This document shows positions 12,712-23,929 of a stretch of DNA of 64,000 nt, in pieces; within the stretch, counting starts at the first letter, position 1; every line of letters begins with the position of its first letter. This DNA comes from Rhodamnia argentea. Lineage: Eukaryota; Streptophyta; Magnoliopsida; Myrtales; Myrtaceae. The position numbers and the translations under genes are program-made. The DNA is taken from positions 22,747,294 to 22,811,293 of the forward strand of contig NC_063155.1 in the NCBI RefSeq assembly GCF_020921035.1, read 5' to 3'. A model generated the notes under the pieces. That model made no database searches. It was not told the DNA's origin and was given only the letters and a program-made list of their open reading frames with translations.

Positions 12712-15294
12712 CTAACTCTCTTCATCAAGCAGTATCCATTGGATATCAGAAACATATCCAGCGTCCTTGATGGAGCACGACAAAGAACTTAAAATTGCAT
12801 AAATCAAATCCGTCTGGGGATGTGACTGATCTCTGGCAGTGAAAACATGAGCTTGATTTCTTATAACAATCCAACTAATTCCTGGAGGTTTTCTTAGACC
12901 TTTCTCTTTCAGCCATGCCCTTATAAGCCGGACGTCTGACCAAACGCCAGCGGCAGCATAGATATTTGAGAGCAAAACATAATTTCCCTCATTTGTAGGC
13001 TCCAATTCAACAATTTTCTCAAAGACAAGCTTGACAAGCTTGGTATTAGAATGGACTTGACAAGCGCTAAGCAGAGCTCTCCACACTAAAGCATCAGCTT
13101 CAATAGGCATTGAATTGACAAAATTTAGAGCTTCATCTAAGTGGCCACCACGCCCAAGAAGATCAACCACACAACCATAGTGAATAAGTTCAGGCTTCAC
13201 CTTAAACTTGCGAAACATTGAATTGTAAAGAAGCAACCCCTCCTCTATCAATCCACAATGGCTGCAAGCAGATAAAATAGATACGAAAGTTGCACTGTTT
13301 GGTTTCATACCATCTTCCAGCATCTGTCGAAAGGTAGATATAGCGCCTTCTCCCTGACCATGCATTCCATAGCCAATTATCATAGCATTCCATGAGATAA
13401 CATCCTTTTGCCAAATCAAATTAAAAACTTTTTCGCCATTGTGCAGACTGCCACATTTTGCATACATAGTTATCAGCGCATTTGCAAGGGATGCATCAGA
13501 ACCAATAGATGACTCCCTCCGGGTTATGTAAGCATGAATGCACTGGCCTAGATGAAGATCAGCTAGGTGGATACATGACGATAGAACATTTATAAGCGTG
13601 ACTGAGTTAGGTTCAGTTTCTGAGATCAAACGTCTAAAGAGTAGCAGAGCCTTGTGAGTCTGGTTGTTTCTAATGTAACTGGCAATCAAAGAATTCCATG
13701 AGACTATATCTTTGTTGGAGCAGCAGTCAAACAAATTCCGCGCTGTCACTTCATCACCACAGTCCATGTACATCTCTGTCAGTGCAGTGTTCAAGGGTAT
13801 ATTAATATCAATGCCCTGCTTAATTACATAGCCATGGATAGATCGGCCAATGTTGAGTGAAGGTGCATCATCACAGGAAGCAAGAATTGATATAATTGTG
13901 TAAGAGTTGGGCTTGATTTCGGACTCATGCATCCTTAGAAAGATTTCCAATGCTTCAACTTTTGAGTTGCTATTGGCCAATGCTGCAATTAAAGTGTTCC
14001 AAGATACTACGTCAACGGCTGGCAGATGAGTAAAAGCCTTCTTAACAGCTTCGATACAATTGGTCTCTTCGTACATATTCAAAAGTGCATTACCGAGAGA
14101 TACATCAATAAGCATACCAGCCTTAATCACATGCGCATGTAAACTTCTACCAAATCTCATCCCATCTGCTAAGTCTGCACATGAAGACAACATGAGAATA
14201 ATAGTTCTTTCGTCTGCCTCGACATCCTCAGTTAGCATTCTCAAGAACAAACTCTGAGCTTCTTCAGGACAGCTGAAATCAATGTATGTAGACAGCATCG
14301 AATTCCACAGCACAACATCACAGGTAGGAACAGATTTAAATACTTCATATGCAAACTCTGGTTTCTGTAGCTTACTATACATATGCAGTAATGCATTTGC
14401 CAAGTAGACATCACAACTTAGTTCAGACTTAATAGCCATTTGATGAATTTGCATTGCCAGACCAAGAGATCCATGCTCTGTGCAGGCCTGAATCACTATC
14501 AACATGGTGACCTCATCAACTTCGCCCCCATTCTCTAGAATCCTCACAAAAAGCTTTAAAACCATTAAGTAGTCGCCAGCTTCAAAATAACCCATTATAT
14601 TTGCATTCCAACTCACCATGTTCTTCACCTCCATCGTGTCAAACACATTGTGTGAAACCTTCACGTTAAACTTCGCATAAAACCCTATTAAAGCAGTTCC
14701 AACATGAGGGTATTCATGAAATAGCCCACTCCTCAAAGAATAACAATGTAATTCCTGCCCCATTCTCAACTCCATCGCTTCCCCGCAGGCCAAAAGCAAT
14801 GCCACAACAGTACGAGAACTCGGTTTCACACTCTGCCTCCCCATTTCCAGGAACACTGAAATCGCCTCCTCGTGATCATCCACACCCACGTACCCATTTA
14901 TCATCGTATTCCACGAAACAACATCTCTCTCAGTCATTCTATCAAACACATACCAAGCATCCTCAACGAGTCCGCACTTGCAATAAAAGTCGACAAGAGA
15001 AGTAGCCACTCGCACATCCTCCATCAAACCTGTACCCAGAATGCTCGAATGAATTCTCTTGCCTAGTTCGACATCATTCAACCTCCAGCAGGCCTTGAGC
15101 ACCAGAGGCAACGTAGCCTTGTCCGGGGATATGCGTAAAGACAGCATGTGGGCATAGGTCGAGAGGATCGCATTGTCGTTCTTGAGCTTGGCATGGCGCT
15201 TGATGAGTGCGTTCCAATCCTTCAGGTCCTTGCTTGGTGTGTTGGGTTGTGCAGGTGAAGGTGGGAGCTTGACATAGCTAGAGCTCAGTGACAT
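12712..15294 (-). CDS. Pentatricopeptide repeat protein, PLS class with E/E+ tail, 860 aa
   Basis: The gene is one uninterrupted exon with ATG at 15294, as is typical of plant PPR genes. The protein is a chain of PPR units of about 31-36 residues; clear units carry VRVATSLVDFYCKCGLVEDA, NALLHMYSKLQKPEFAYEVF and ANALITMYAKCGSLHNGEKV, each followed by the 'DVVSWN' phrase typical of L/S motifs. The C-terminus (GLRKPPGISWIVIRNQAHVF, then the DQSHPQTDLIYAIL phrase) is the E/E+ region; there is no DYW deaminase ending. Proteins of this class bind organelle RNA and often specify C-to-U editing sites, supplying the deaminase in trans. The N-terminus is Ser/Pro-rich, and plastid or mitochondrial targeting cannot be decided by eye. 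A truncated, broken copy lies at 36.76-37.96 kb. This copy is therefore the functional one of the pair. Confidence 0.92.
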   Translation of the reverse strand: MSLSSSYVKLPPSPAQPNTPSKDLKDWNALIKRHAKLKNDNAILSTYAHMLSLRISPDKATLPLVLKACWRLNDVELGKRIHSSILGTGLMEDVRVATSLVDFYCKCGLVEDAWYVFDRMTERDVVSWNTMINGYVGVDDHEEAISVFLEMGRQSVKPSSRTVVALLLACGEAMELRMGQELHCYSLRSGLFHEYPHVGTALIGFYAKFNVKVSHNVFDTMEVKNMVSWNANIMGYFEAGDYLMVLKLFVRILENGGEVDEVTMLIVIQACTEHGSLGLAMQIHQMAIKSELSCDVYLANALLHMYSKLQKPEFAYEVFKSVPTCDVVLWNSMLSTYIDFSCPEEAQSLFLRMLTEDVEADERTIILMLSSCADLADGMRFGRSLHAHVIKAGMLIDVSLGNALLNMYEETNCIEAVKKAFTHLPAVDVVSWNTLIAALANSNSKVEALEIFLRMHESEIKPNSYTIISILASCDDAPSLNIGRSIHGYVIKQGIDINIPLNTALTEMYMDCGDEVTARNLFDCCSNKDIVSWNSLIASYIRNNQTHKALLLFRRLISETEPNSVTLINVLSSCIHLADLHLGQCIHAYITRRESSIGSDASLANALITMYAKCGSLHNGEKVFNLIWQKDVISWNAMIIGYGMHGQGEGAISTFRQMLEDGMKPNSATFVSILSACSHCGLIEEGLLLYNSMFRKFKVKPELIHYGCVVDLLGRGGHLDEALNFVNSMPIEADALVWRALLSACQVHSNTKLVKLVFEKIVELEPTNEGNYVLLSNIYAAAGVWSDVRLIRAWLKEKGLRKPPGISWIVIRNQAHVFTARDQSHPQTDLIYAILSSLSCSIKDAGYVSDIQWILLDEES

Positions 15295-15414
15295 CTCCGT
15301 TTGAAGGACACGTCTCTCCGCGTCAAGGCAACTATGGTCAATGCGGTTATGTTTTCTCCAAGTTGGGGATGCTAATTGGGCCCGACCAAGCTTGGGCGGG
15401 CAACCTGTTTGTTG

Positions 15415-16028
15415 CCGGCGAGAACTCTTTTAGCGCCTCCAGTAGCGGTGTCTGCTGGCGGCCGCATACTTAAGAAAGGGCCTGTTCGCGCCATTTGTTA
15501 ATTCCTTTCAAGTTGTGATTATCTAAAGAGAAAAAAAAACGGCAAGATTTTCCCTTTCAATTATTCAATTCACGTGAAACAGTTCTAATCATCTTTCACA
15601 GGCTCAATATCAAGCATCTTCATGAAACTCCGAATCGACCATTTAATAAAACTCCACCGAAAGTTCTCACTGCAAACTTAGCCAAAGTAAACGAGAAAGA
15701 AGAGAATTCACAAACAAACAAGATACAACAGCATCACATTAGAACAGGACATACCCTTTCTGGTACAGAGACTGAAGCTGCTGGTCGAGCTGTCGAAAGG
15801 CTTCACGAGCCTCCGTCTTGGTCTACCTCGAATTGCTTCGAATCTTTTCTCCACCGGACGAGCCACCGCGGAATGAGTTCTTCCCTTGAGAATTCGGAGC
15901 CTTCGTGGGGCTAAGAGCTGAGGAGACACAGCTCGCAGCGAAAGCATCTGAGTGAGAAAGAAAGGGATAAATTGGCGCGTCGCTTAAGAATCGCAGGTTG
16001 GTTCCCAAGCTTGAAGATGAACAACAGG
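15415..16028 (-). pseudogene. Duplicated 5' part of the plastid membrane-protein gene (exon 1 plus intron start), broken
   Basis: Positions 15415-16028 align with 4009-4672: 'cctttcaa(g/c)ttgtgattatct', 'catcttcatgaaac' and the exon phrase MLSLR..VSPQLLA match. The exon 1 start corresponds to 15947. Reading stays similar for about 35 residues (to ARPVEK), then a frame shift puts the Gln-rich helix out of frame. Exon 2 is absent nearby, because the neighbouring sequence to the left is the PPR gene. The fragment sits head to tail behind the PPR gene 5' end, so this junction was created by rearrangement. Confidence 0.75.
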
Positions 16029-16941
16029 CGAGAGTGTTACATCTCGAAAATTGTAAGTAGGAGGCCCAAAGATGGGCCGGGTCCAGCCCGCCCTGGAAAG
16101 GCCGCATGTCACACTGGGCGGTCAAGAAAAAGGGGCCGGTCCAGCACTTAATTTGGGTCGGGTCGGCCCATTCGACATCTCAAATTTAATCCGGAATTCA
16201 CCAATGCACATTGGGCATGCTAAATTAAGCAATTTTAACCTCGAAAAAGTTCCCGCCAACGTTAAGAAACTACTTGTAGTGCCAATCCATGGGGTTTGAC
16301 TAGTCAAATAATTTTGATTTATGTTTAGGAAGGGGGAAAAAATGAGTCTAAGGCCCCCGTTTATTTCATGAGAAACAAATGATTTTGACAATATTTACCT
16401 AAAAATAATGCTTGTATCGTCTAAAATAATTAGTTAATCGACAAATATTTATGTTTAAATCTTCCCGTGAATGATAAAGATATTCTCTAGCGTTAATACC
16501 ATAAAAAAAAAACTCCAAAAATTACATACCCGTGACAAATTTATCTCAAACAAATTATTTCGATAATCGACAATCACATAAGCATTTTATCTAATATGAT
16601 AATCGAAGGGGTAATTAAAATAAATCTCGATAGACTTGCGTAAAGAGGAAATTCAAATAAGTGAGAAGAATAGTTAAAGAATAGCAAGAAGATGGCATGG
16701 CCCTTTAATTTCTTAACCCCTGTTTACCCCCTCAGGTCCTCCCTATTCCCTAGCCACGCCGCAGTTCCTCCTCCGGAGGTCAAATGAGAAATGCCTTTCA
16801 GCATGCGGGCTGATCGAATGCATTTGGCTAAGGAATCATTGGGAACCATAAATGGGTCGAAAGGGAGTATTCAAATCAACTATGAGATCTTCAATGCCCA
16901 TACGGTATTGAAATTGGACCCGCGATATTCTATTCTAAACT
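16029..16941. other. Intergenic, no gene recognised
   Basis: The stretch is mixed AT-rich sequence. Short open frames such as the one at about 16072-16299 have no domain or codon pattern of a gene. The left part, up to about 16.3 kb, carries 'gggccggtccagcac' and 'ggtcgggtcggccc' phrases that are common in plant intergenic repeats. Confidence 0.25.
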
Positions 16942-17551
16942 GAAAATTGTCCAAAAAGTTTTAAATCTATTGCACGGTAGCCAATCCAGTCCTAAATTTT
17001 TCAATTGTGCCAAATTGGTTCTATACTCCTTAACGATTTATCAATTTCTTTCTCCCGGTCAATTTTGATCGGAAATCACCGATGTGTGCATCGATCATCC
17101 TATGTTGCATGGCCGGCACTAACGTGGATCAATTTTTGCAATCTTGTTTAAATTTTCTAGAATTTTTTTTCTTTAGTTTTTATTTTCTTTCTTCCTCCAT
17201 TGGTTGCCATGGTTTGCCATCGAATTTGGTGAGGGCCAGCCTTGCTCGAGGCTCAACCTCTCTGGCCCTTGCATGTAGCTAGTCGCTAGCCATTGCCAAG
17301 GCTTCACAACCGGTAGAGGAAAAAGGAAAAAAGAAAAAAAGTCAAAAGAATTTTAAAAATAAAAAAATGCAAATAATTGTCCATGTAAGCACCAACCGGG
17401 CCACATAAGAGATCTGTCTCCCATGTGAGCTAAAATTGGCTCAAAGAACTATATTAGCAAATTATCGAAAGGTTTAGGATTAAATTGGCTAAATTGATAG
17501 GTTTAAAATGTATTTGTATAATAGGTTTAGGATTTCTTTTGATAATTTTCC
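16942..17551. repeat. Foldback MITE-like element, family A copy 1
   Basis: The left end 'gaaaattgtccaaaaagttt' pairs with the inverted right end 'gataattttcccc', and the arm phrase 'caattgtgccaaattggt' returns as 'attggctaaattgatagg'. The core holds a GC-rich 'ggccagccttgctcgagg' segment. The family arms read like 'xx-taaacctattgcaattgtgcc-aat-tcggtcctaaac' and recur at five other places in this window. Confidence 0.6.
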
Positions 17552-17591
17552 CCTTTTTTAAGAGGTTGGTGTGTATTACATTCTATAGTAT

Positions 17592-18033
17592 TAAGGAAAA
17601 ATTACCAAAAATATCATAAACATATTGTAATTGTGCCAAATTAAGTCCTAAACTTTTTGTTGCCGATTTAGTCTCAAACCTTTTATAATTGTGCCAATTC
17701 GGTCTATCCGATAAATTATGGTCGGCGGGCGCCTTGCCTCACGACGGCGAGATTGAGCCTCACCCGGCCATGGCAAGGCCGGCCTCGCCTAGAGGCCACA
17801 GCAAGGTCGGGCTTGGGCCGTCCCTATGAAGAAGAGGGAAGAGAAGGGAAAGGAAAAAGAAAATTAGAAAATACAAAATACTATTAGAATATTAGGTTGT
17901 CGGTCAAAATTTACCGGATGGACAAAATTGGCATAATTGCAAAAGTTTTAGGACTAAATCGGCAAAAAAAAAAGTTTAGGACTAAATTCGCACAATTGTA
18001 ATAGATTTATGACTTTTTTGGTAATTTTCCTTA
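17592..18033. repeat. Foldback MITE-like element, family A copy 2 (best preserved ends)
   Basis: The left end TAAGGAAAAATTACCAAAAA and the reverse complement of the right end TAAGGAAAATTACCAAAAAA differ by a single-base indel. The inverted arms continue with 'gtaattgtgccaaattaag' against the inverse of 'actaaattcgcacaattgta'. The core (about 17720-17830) is GC-rich and contains 'ggcctcgcctagaggcc'. This copy defines the family ends best. Confidence 0.75.
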
Positions 18034-19103
18034 GCATTAGAGACCGAGCATCTAGCAACCCATATGGTTCAATTGCAATCATGCTGGTTCTTTGAGAGGG
18101 TTGGGGGGACAACCTCCAAATTGCTCTTGATTATTTCTTATGCCGTGCATGATTGGATTTCTTAAGGAATGAGAATCCAATTTGTACAATTTCCATGTTT
18201 AGGAAGATACGAAATGTCGGATATGGTTCCACATAGTATAGGGTTTCCCAGAAAGTGCAAAATTGGATTGCCTAGCAATAATTTGGATTTGGGATTCCAA
18301 TGCTGCATTCCTAACACAATAAAATTACTAAAAACCCCACTTTATCGCTACCGCCATAGCCGGTCCCGCTGACACATTAGGAAGGTGACAAATATTCTTT
18401 CTTTGAAGTCCTAAACTTTTTACAATCCAAACAAAGTAGAAAGAAATCTTCTTCCTAGAAATGGGATCACTTGAGGTGAGAGTTCATTAGAGAATTCCTT
18501 ATAAATAAGGCCTCGATCCAAACTCAATTATTATAGAGTGATCATCCAAACAATTCTATCTGTGTAGCACTGGCCTTTTGCACCGTTAGCAGCGGGATCC
18601 GAATTTCGGACTCGATTCATAAATTCCCATCTTTTGGTGACAATTCAAACTTGTTGGAATCGAATCTGCTTAATTACTTAGATTTTCCTTTTAGACGTAC
18701 CATCTTCAGTTTCATCCCCCCTTTTTGGCCAAAGCCTAGGATGCTCGAGTCCTTCTAGGAACTAGCAAAAAACAGCTAAAGTCTCCTCGTTCCTTAAGGC
18801 GCTAACAAACCTCGTCTTAAAAGGTGAGCGTCCAACGCATGGCTCCGTACTAATGCTATCCCGACAAGAGTGTATGGCCAAACACCATCTTTAACCCTCT
18901 TTAATTAACATTAACACTCTTTTTCATGATCTGAATGAGAATGACCCGTGTGAACTTTGCCACATGCTTTCAAATGTGCTCGATTATATAGAGGTCCACT
19001 CAGCTAAATATTCTCTATTCTGCAACCAAAGAAAGTATATAGAACATTATTGAATAGAAGTCAAATATTAAATGCTATAAAACTAAAAGTCATGAAGACC
19101 CCA
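18034..19103. other. Intergenic, unassigned; promoter-like segment near 18.5 kb
   Basis: A TATAAATAAG segment at about 18501-18510 is followed by C/A-rich DNA and a GC-richer stretch 'gcaccgttagcagcgggatc'. This layout resembles either a promoter or the control part of an old long terminal repeat. I could not find paired ends or any internal protein, so no call is made. A polypurine and splice-free stretch follows to 19.1 kb. Confidence 0.2.
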
Positions 19104-19723
19104 GCAAAAGGACACCTAGAACGCCAATATTTGTGTATGACACTCACTTTGGTGTCAATATATTTTTTTGAATCACTTAAGTATCAAATTAGAAAATAAA
19201 CGATCATTTTAGTTCGAATGACGAGAAATTCGGCCAACTCATTACATGCTATTTATTTTTAATTTTTTAACATTACGTGGCTTTTTTTTTTTTTAAAAAA
19301 TCAACCCATGTGGCATCCACATAGACTTTAAAACTTAAAAATAAGTTAATTTTTTTTATAAATTAAAATTAAGAAAAAAAATCCTAAAAAGTAAAAAAAA
19401 ATAAAAAAAATTTTGCGGTGGCGAGGGCTTGCACAGCCCTCTCACAGCCCTCGTCGCAGCAAATCTTTTATTTTTGTTTACTTTTAGCTTATTTTTGGTT
19501 TTCCTTTATTTTTAATTTTTTATATGTTGATTTTTTTTTATTGATTTTTAACTTTTTTTTCTAACTAGTATCCTCCGGCGAGGCACATATGATTTCGTGT
19601 GAAATTCACCAGAGTTGGCACTGAAATAATTATCTTTAAAAAATATTGGCACTTAAGTGATATATATATTGACACCAAAGTGAGCGCTGTACACAAATAT
19701 TGATACTCCAGGTGTCCTTTTGC
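19104..19723. repeat. Foldback MITE-like element, family F, long near-perfect terminal inverted repeats
   Basis: The left end starts GCAAAAGGACACCTAGAACG, and the right end read inverted starts GCAAAAGGACACCTGGAGTA. Pairing continues for about 60 bases through 'tcactttggtgtcaatatat' at both ends. The interior is AT-rich with poly-T and poly-A blocks and a short 'cagccctctcacagccctcg' tandem. There is no open frame of note. The close agreement of the ends suggests a younger insertion than its neighbours. Confidence 0.8.
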
Positions 19724-19795
19724 CTAAAACCCCATATCATATTGTTTGTAAAGAAACTGCTCAACACCCTTTTAGTATGAAGTAAGAAAGATCAA

Positions 19796-20071
19796 ATTTC
19801 AAAGAAGAAGGGAAGAAAAACAGAAAGAAAGAAAAAGAAAGAAAAGGCAAAAAGAAAATTTTAAATATTATTTAAATTTATTTACATCAGCGTCGACCTT
19901 GCCGTGTAGGACAACCATCATCCGCATCAGCGATTTTCGTTTAAAATTGGTCGGATGGACTCAACTAACTAAAGGTGAAAATATTTAGGACTCTATTAGC
20001 ATGATTAAAATGGTTAGGACTAAATTGACAAAAATTCAATAGATTTATGACTTTTTGGACAATTTTTCCAA
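19796..20071. repeat. Right-hand part of a family A foldback element
   Basis: The right arm phrases 'ggactaaattgacaaaaatt' and 'tagatttatgactttttgga' match the right arms of the complete family A copies. The corresponding left arm was not found, so the element is truncated or its left end was replaced. Confidence 0.45.
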
Positions 20072-20769
20072 AGTAGAACTACTAAAAGGTATAGTTTTAT
20101 TTTTTCGTATTGCACCAATTAAACGTATGCTCTTAAATAGAACCGCGATTGCACCATTGGATAGCATCAAGAAATGTGATTTGATCTAATTTGATCTTGT
20201 TAACCCGGGGGTGTTTTATTTCAACAATATCCACCACACCCGTTTGACCCAAAAGTAAAAGGAGATTGAGAACCTTTGTGAAAGAAATGGGGGCAACCTC
20301 GGATTCTAGAAAAGTTAGCAAGGCGTGGAACGTAGCAAAATCAACTGAAAACGAAGGAAAAACCACCATATGTCTTGATCTGTCGGACATTTCAAGTCGC
20401 AATTCACTGTAAATAAAGTCGGTCCTCACTTGAGGACAAGCATCAATCCAAACTCGGCTTCTTCGCCGTTTAATTCGCACATATTTTCCTCATTCCGAGA
20501 TGATTCTGAAACCCTAATTATATTTTTTTTCCTCATGCACACGCACGTACAGTACTCAAGCGATTCCATCATACCTCGATGGAGCAACACGAATCTATCC
20601 ATCGCCACGATCAAGATCACACACACACACACACACATAAAAGAAACGAGGGTTTGAGTTTCGCGGTCTCTTGCATGTGAAACATAAAACAAGATGTCAC
20701 ATGCATCCTCATCTCGAACGTTGTATTTTCACGTTCATGCCGAGCATCAAGTGCGAAGCAAGGGTTACT
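20072..20769. other. Intergenic with an (AC)n microsatellite
   Basis: An (AC) run lies at about 20620-20637. Open frames on the minus strand (about 20133-20480 and 20426-20692) show no conserved motif, and one is partly made of the microsatellite, so I do not call genes. Confidence 0.3.
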
Positions 20770-21470
20770 TAAGGCATGCATGGTAACACTTCTCCTTCAG
20801 AAATTAATTTCTGATCAAAAATTGATTTTATTTTTTTGCGAAGTTGTTTTTCTATTTCTACTCCAAAAGTTATTTCTGATCGGAGAAATTCGTTTGGTAA
20901 TAGTTGAAAATTTTTACTTCTAAAACATTATTAAAACAAAATATTATATGAAAAATTATTATCGGGGGTCGAAAAATTTCTACTTCATTTTTTAAACTTT
21001 TTAAATTTCTTTAAAAATAATTATTATTATTTGTTTTTTTACTTTGACGGCTAGAAATAGTGACTCGGCGGTGGCGATCGGCACGGCGGTTAATGGTTGG
21101 AGGCGGTCGCGACCGGCGATGATTGGCGTGGCGAAAGGTTGGTGGTGGGCAATGGTTGGTGGCCGGTTGGTGGCTGGTGGGCGTGGTGGCGGCGTGGGAC
21201 GTGGCCCGAAAGTTGGCGGATGTGGGTAAAGAGGGTGAGAACGTAATAAAAAGAGAATGATGCGAGAAGTACTACTTGAATTAGAGAAATTATTTTTTTT
21301 TAACTTCTCAAATTGGAGGGAAAAAAAACCTTAGAAGTGGAAATTTCTTTCAGAAGTAAAAATTTTTATCAAACGAATTTCCACTTTAAAAGTTACATTA
21401 CCAAACGAACTTCGTTAAGCACTTATGGAATATAAATTCACTTCTAGAAGTGTTATCATGTGCCTCCTTA
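20770..21470. repeat. Foldback MITE-like element, family D copy 2 (inverted relative to copy 1)
   Basis: The left end TAAGGCATGCATGGTAACAC and the inverted right end TAAGGAGGCACATGATAACA are matching terminal repeats. Phrases such as 'accaaacgaacttcgtt' near the right end echo 'caaacgaacttttgtt' of copy 1. The GC-rich core at about 21050-21230 is the reverse-complement type (GGCGGTGG) of the cores in copies 1 and 3. Confidence 0.7.
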
Positions 21471-23929
21471 GAAACCCTAGTTAATTCTGAAGATGATGAA
21501 GATGCAAAAGACGATCATCGTGCCCGAAAAAGGTTTTGGGTCCACACGAATTTGAATAAAGTGAGAGAAGGGGGAAAAAAAAAGTAGGGGGGACTCAATG
21601 ATTGAAGAAGCTAGGGGAGGCTTGCAATGAATGCGAATTTCCCTCACACGTATTCCTTGTTCAATTATGAACTCCGGAAAGCTGAGCGCAAAAGATGGAC
21701 GTTCAAAGCTGAAAGCTTTTCATCCACTACACAAACCGGCCCCTTTTAAGATCATCTCATCATCTGTTGGGAGGAGTGATGATGACTATCGCTTCATAAA
21801 TAACAATTTGTCGGCCCAAAAAAGGAGAGACTTTGTTGGCCAACTTTGCTCTATTTGCCTTCGTCTCTACGATCATTTTATTTTCTAACACGGGTTACAG
21901 TTGCCTCGAGTTCAAAGATATTAGAAGGCAAATTATGATTGTTGGGTCTCCTTATCTTTGTTAAGATTTATACAGGTGCTATTTGACGACGCGCTTATAC
22001 TCATGACAAAGGTCGTAAATCGTCAAATAACTGCTGTCTACCCGCTAATCTCCTCAAGTTTCATTGGAGTAGGGCTAGCTACTTTGTTTTCTTTCTTCAC
22101 ACGGGCAGAACATAGTAAAGTACAGTGGGAAAGAATCCCATGTGTCTTGTTTGTGCGTGTGTGTAAAAGAATGGCCAAAGAAGTAATGCCGAGAGTTGAA
22201 GATTTAGACCACGGGTGTCGTCCGTTTCTTGAACCGAGTGCTTGTGAATGTTGTGCGGGGGGGAGTAAAATTTTGATGAAAGTAAAGAATGATCGACGGA
22301 TGAACAGTGGGGAAATGGGTGATGAGTGGAATTTCTTGAGATTCTCCAAGGCTTTGGCTTTAGATTTATCAGCAACCCGCACGAGTCCTCTCCTCGGATT
22401 CCCTTCACCTTTTACTCTCTCTCTCTCTCTCTCTCTGTGGATTTGATTGTAGTTGTAAATTCTTCTTGATTGTTTCAATTCCAAGAGCTGGCCTATTTGA
22501 TCACCCTTCAAGATCCCCAGAAGATTTTATAAATATGTAAACTTGATTCTTTCTCAAGAAACCTATTGATTATGGACTCCAACATCTATTAAAACTCTCT
22601 CTCTCTCTTGATTGCTTGATTGATTTGATGAAATTGTTTGTCAAGTGTAAAAGCATCATCTCCTAGATTGACCACCTTTTCCACTACCTTTCTCTCGTGT
22701 CCATGCCGTTTGTTTCTTGAATATTACACTTTGCTTCTTTTACTAACAGAGTAAACATAGCAAGAAGATTAGTATCTCCACATCTCTTGTTACTCCTCCA
22801 TCTTGAGGCACCATTATCCTAACTATTGTGAATCCTTTTAACATGAAACCGAAACATTAAAAAAAAAAAAGTTGAGAAAAATGAGTTGGAACCATTCAAA
22901 CTTCTGTCGGCAAATTTCAATTAAATCTAATGAAACTTTATTCCAAAAAAAAATAGTGAAAGTAATTTGACTCTAATCTATACACTCAGGAGCCTTATTT
23001 ACTCTTGAAATTTCATTTTGGATTCAATTGTTTATCCATTCAATTTAACATCTTTTTTAAAATTTCATGAATATAAACGATAAGGCTATATAATTCGAAC
23101 AGTTGTATTCAATTTACGAAGAGCACTGTTTATCGAAACTTAATTACTCAAGGTTAAAATGATTTTCGAGAAGACTAATTACTATCAAGTTGGTTCATTC
23201 CATGCGTAGAACAACTATGCCTATTCGTAGAATATCCAATAAAAGAATGAATTTGAGTGAAGGAGAGCATAGCCTAGGCCATAAAATTTGTCTTGAATTA
23301 AACTAGTCGTAGTGGCAGACATTGACATTGTCATACTGAGTGGCCCTCTTAAAACAAGCACTTAATCATGAGGTCACCACATATAATTCAAGAAGGTCCT
23401 CTGCTCTGCAAATTCGAAATAAGACACAGAAAAGCAAAGAAGAAAAACCTTTTCTTTTGCTTTATCAGATTAACTTTTGACAATCAAGGAAGATCACAAC
23501 ACTAAAATCACACTCACTCATCTCCCTAACCACCCACTACAGCTTCCACTTTCCTCAATCCCAAAAGGTCAGAGATAACATTACATTAGCCCAAGAAAAA
23601 AAAAGGAAAAGTTCTGCAGTAAACACTGGAATTCAGCTGGACCTCCCAGCTAAATCCAGGTGGTTTGATTAGTCATTCCCTACAGATTTTCGAAGGCCAG
23701 GAATTAGCATTGGCCCGAGGGAAAGCAAAGCAAAGCGAATCGAGAGCTTAAAAGGTGCCTAACCCTATTGCTCAGAATCTTCAAATTCTCACACTGTGTC
23801 ACACTACTACTATAACCTTCAAACGCCTAATCTAAAAGGGGATCCATAAAGATGACCAAATTCTAAAAAAACCAATAAGACGTGGTCATCTTTTAGCTTT
23901 ACATGGAAAAACCCACGCACTCACAAGCT
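21471..23929. other. Intergenic, no gene recognised, (CT)n at 22415-22437
   Basis: An open minus-strand frame at 22038-22511 (157 codons) and a plus-strand frame at 21958-22446 overlap each other. Neither shows a conserved motif, and both run through the CT microsatellite, so they are probably chance. The rest is AT-rich. The last 400 bases lie downstream of the SMR gene stop and probably include its 3' UTR. Confidence 0.3.

Larger units (their letters stand above)
9603..15405. repeat. Segmental duplication, arm A
   Basis: This arm matches arm B at about 26.43-38.04 kb in the same orientation and order. Matching anchors are: 'cgactaaacaag' with 'atagaagtaaa' (9608/26438); 'tatttaaaaagctttttctc' (10199/28179); the RRM gene and its intron (10.25-12.64 against 28.23-30.87 kb); the PPR gene (12.7-15.3 against 36.76-37.96 kb); and 'caagttggggatgctaattg' upstream of the PPR start (15359/38018). 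Similarity continues through introns and flanks, so the duplication was at DNA level. Divergence is appreciable, with many substitutions and indels, so it is not recent. Confidence 0.8.

Noticed and set aside
18118-18720. Possible old long terminal repeat with a TATAAATA box
   Set aside because: No paired end, primer site or internal region was found; the signal is only promoter-like composition.
20426-20692. Minus-strand frame beginning at 20692
   Set aside because: Part of it is translated AC microsatellite (Cys-Val repeats); no homologue recognised.
22038-22511. 157-codon minus-strand frame
   Set aside because: It crosses a CT microsatellite, overlaps an equally long plus-strand frame and shows no known motif.
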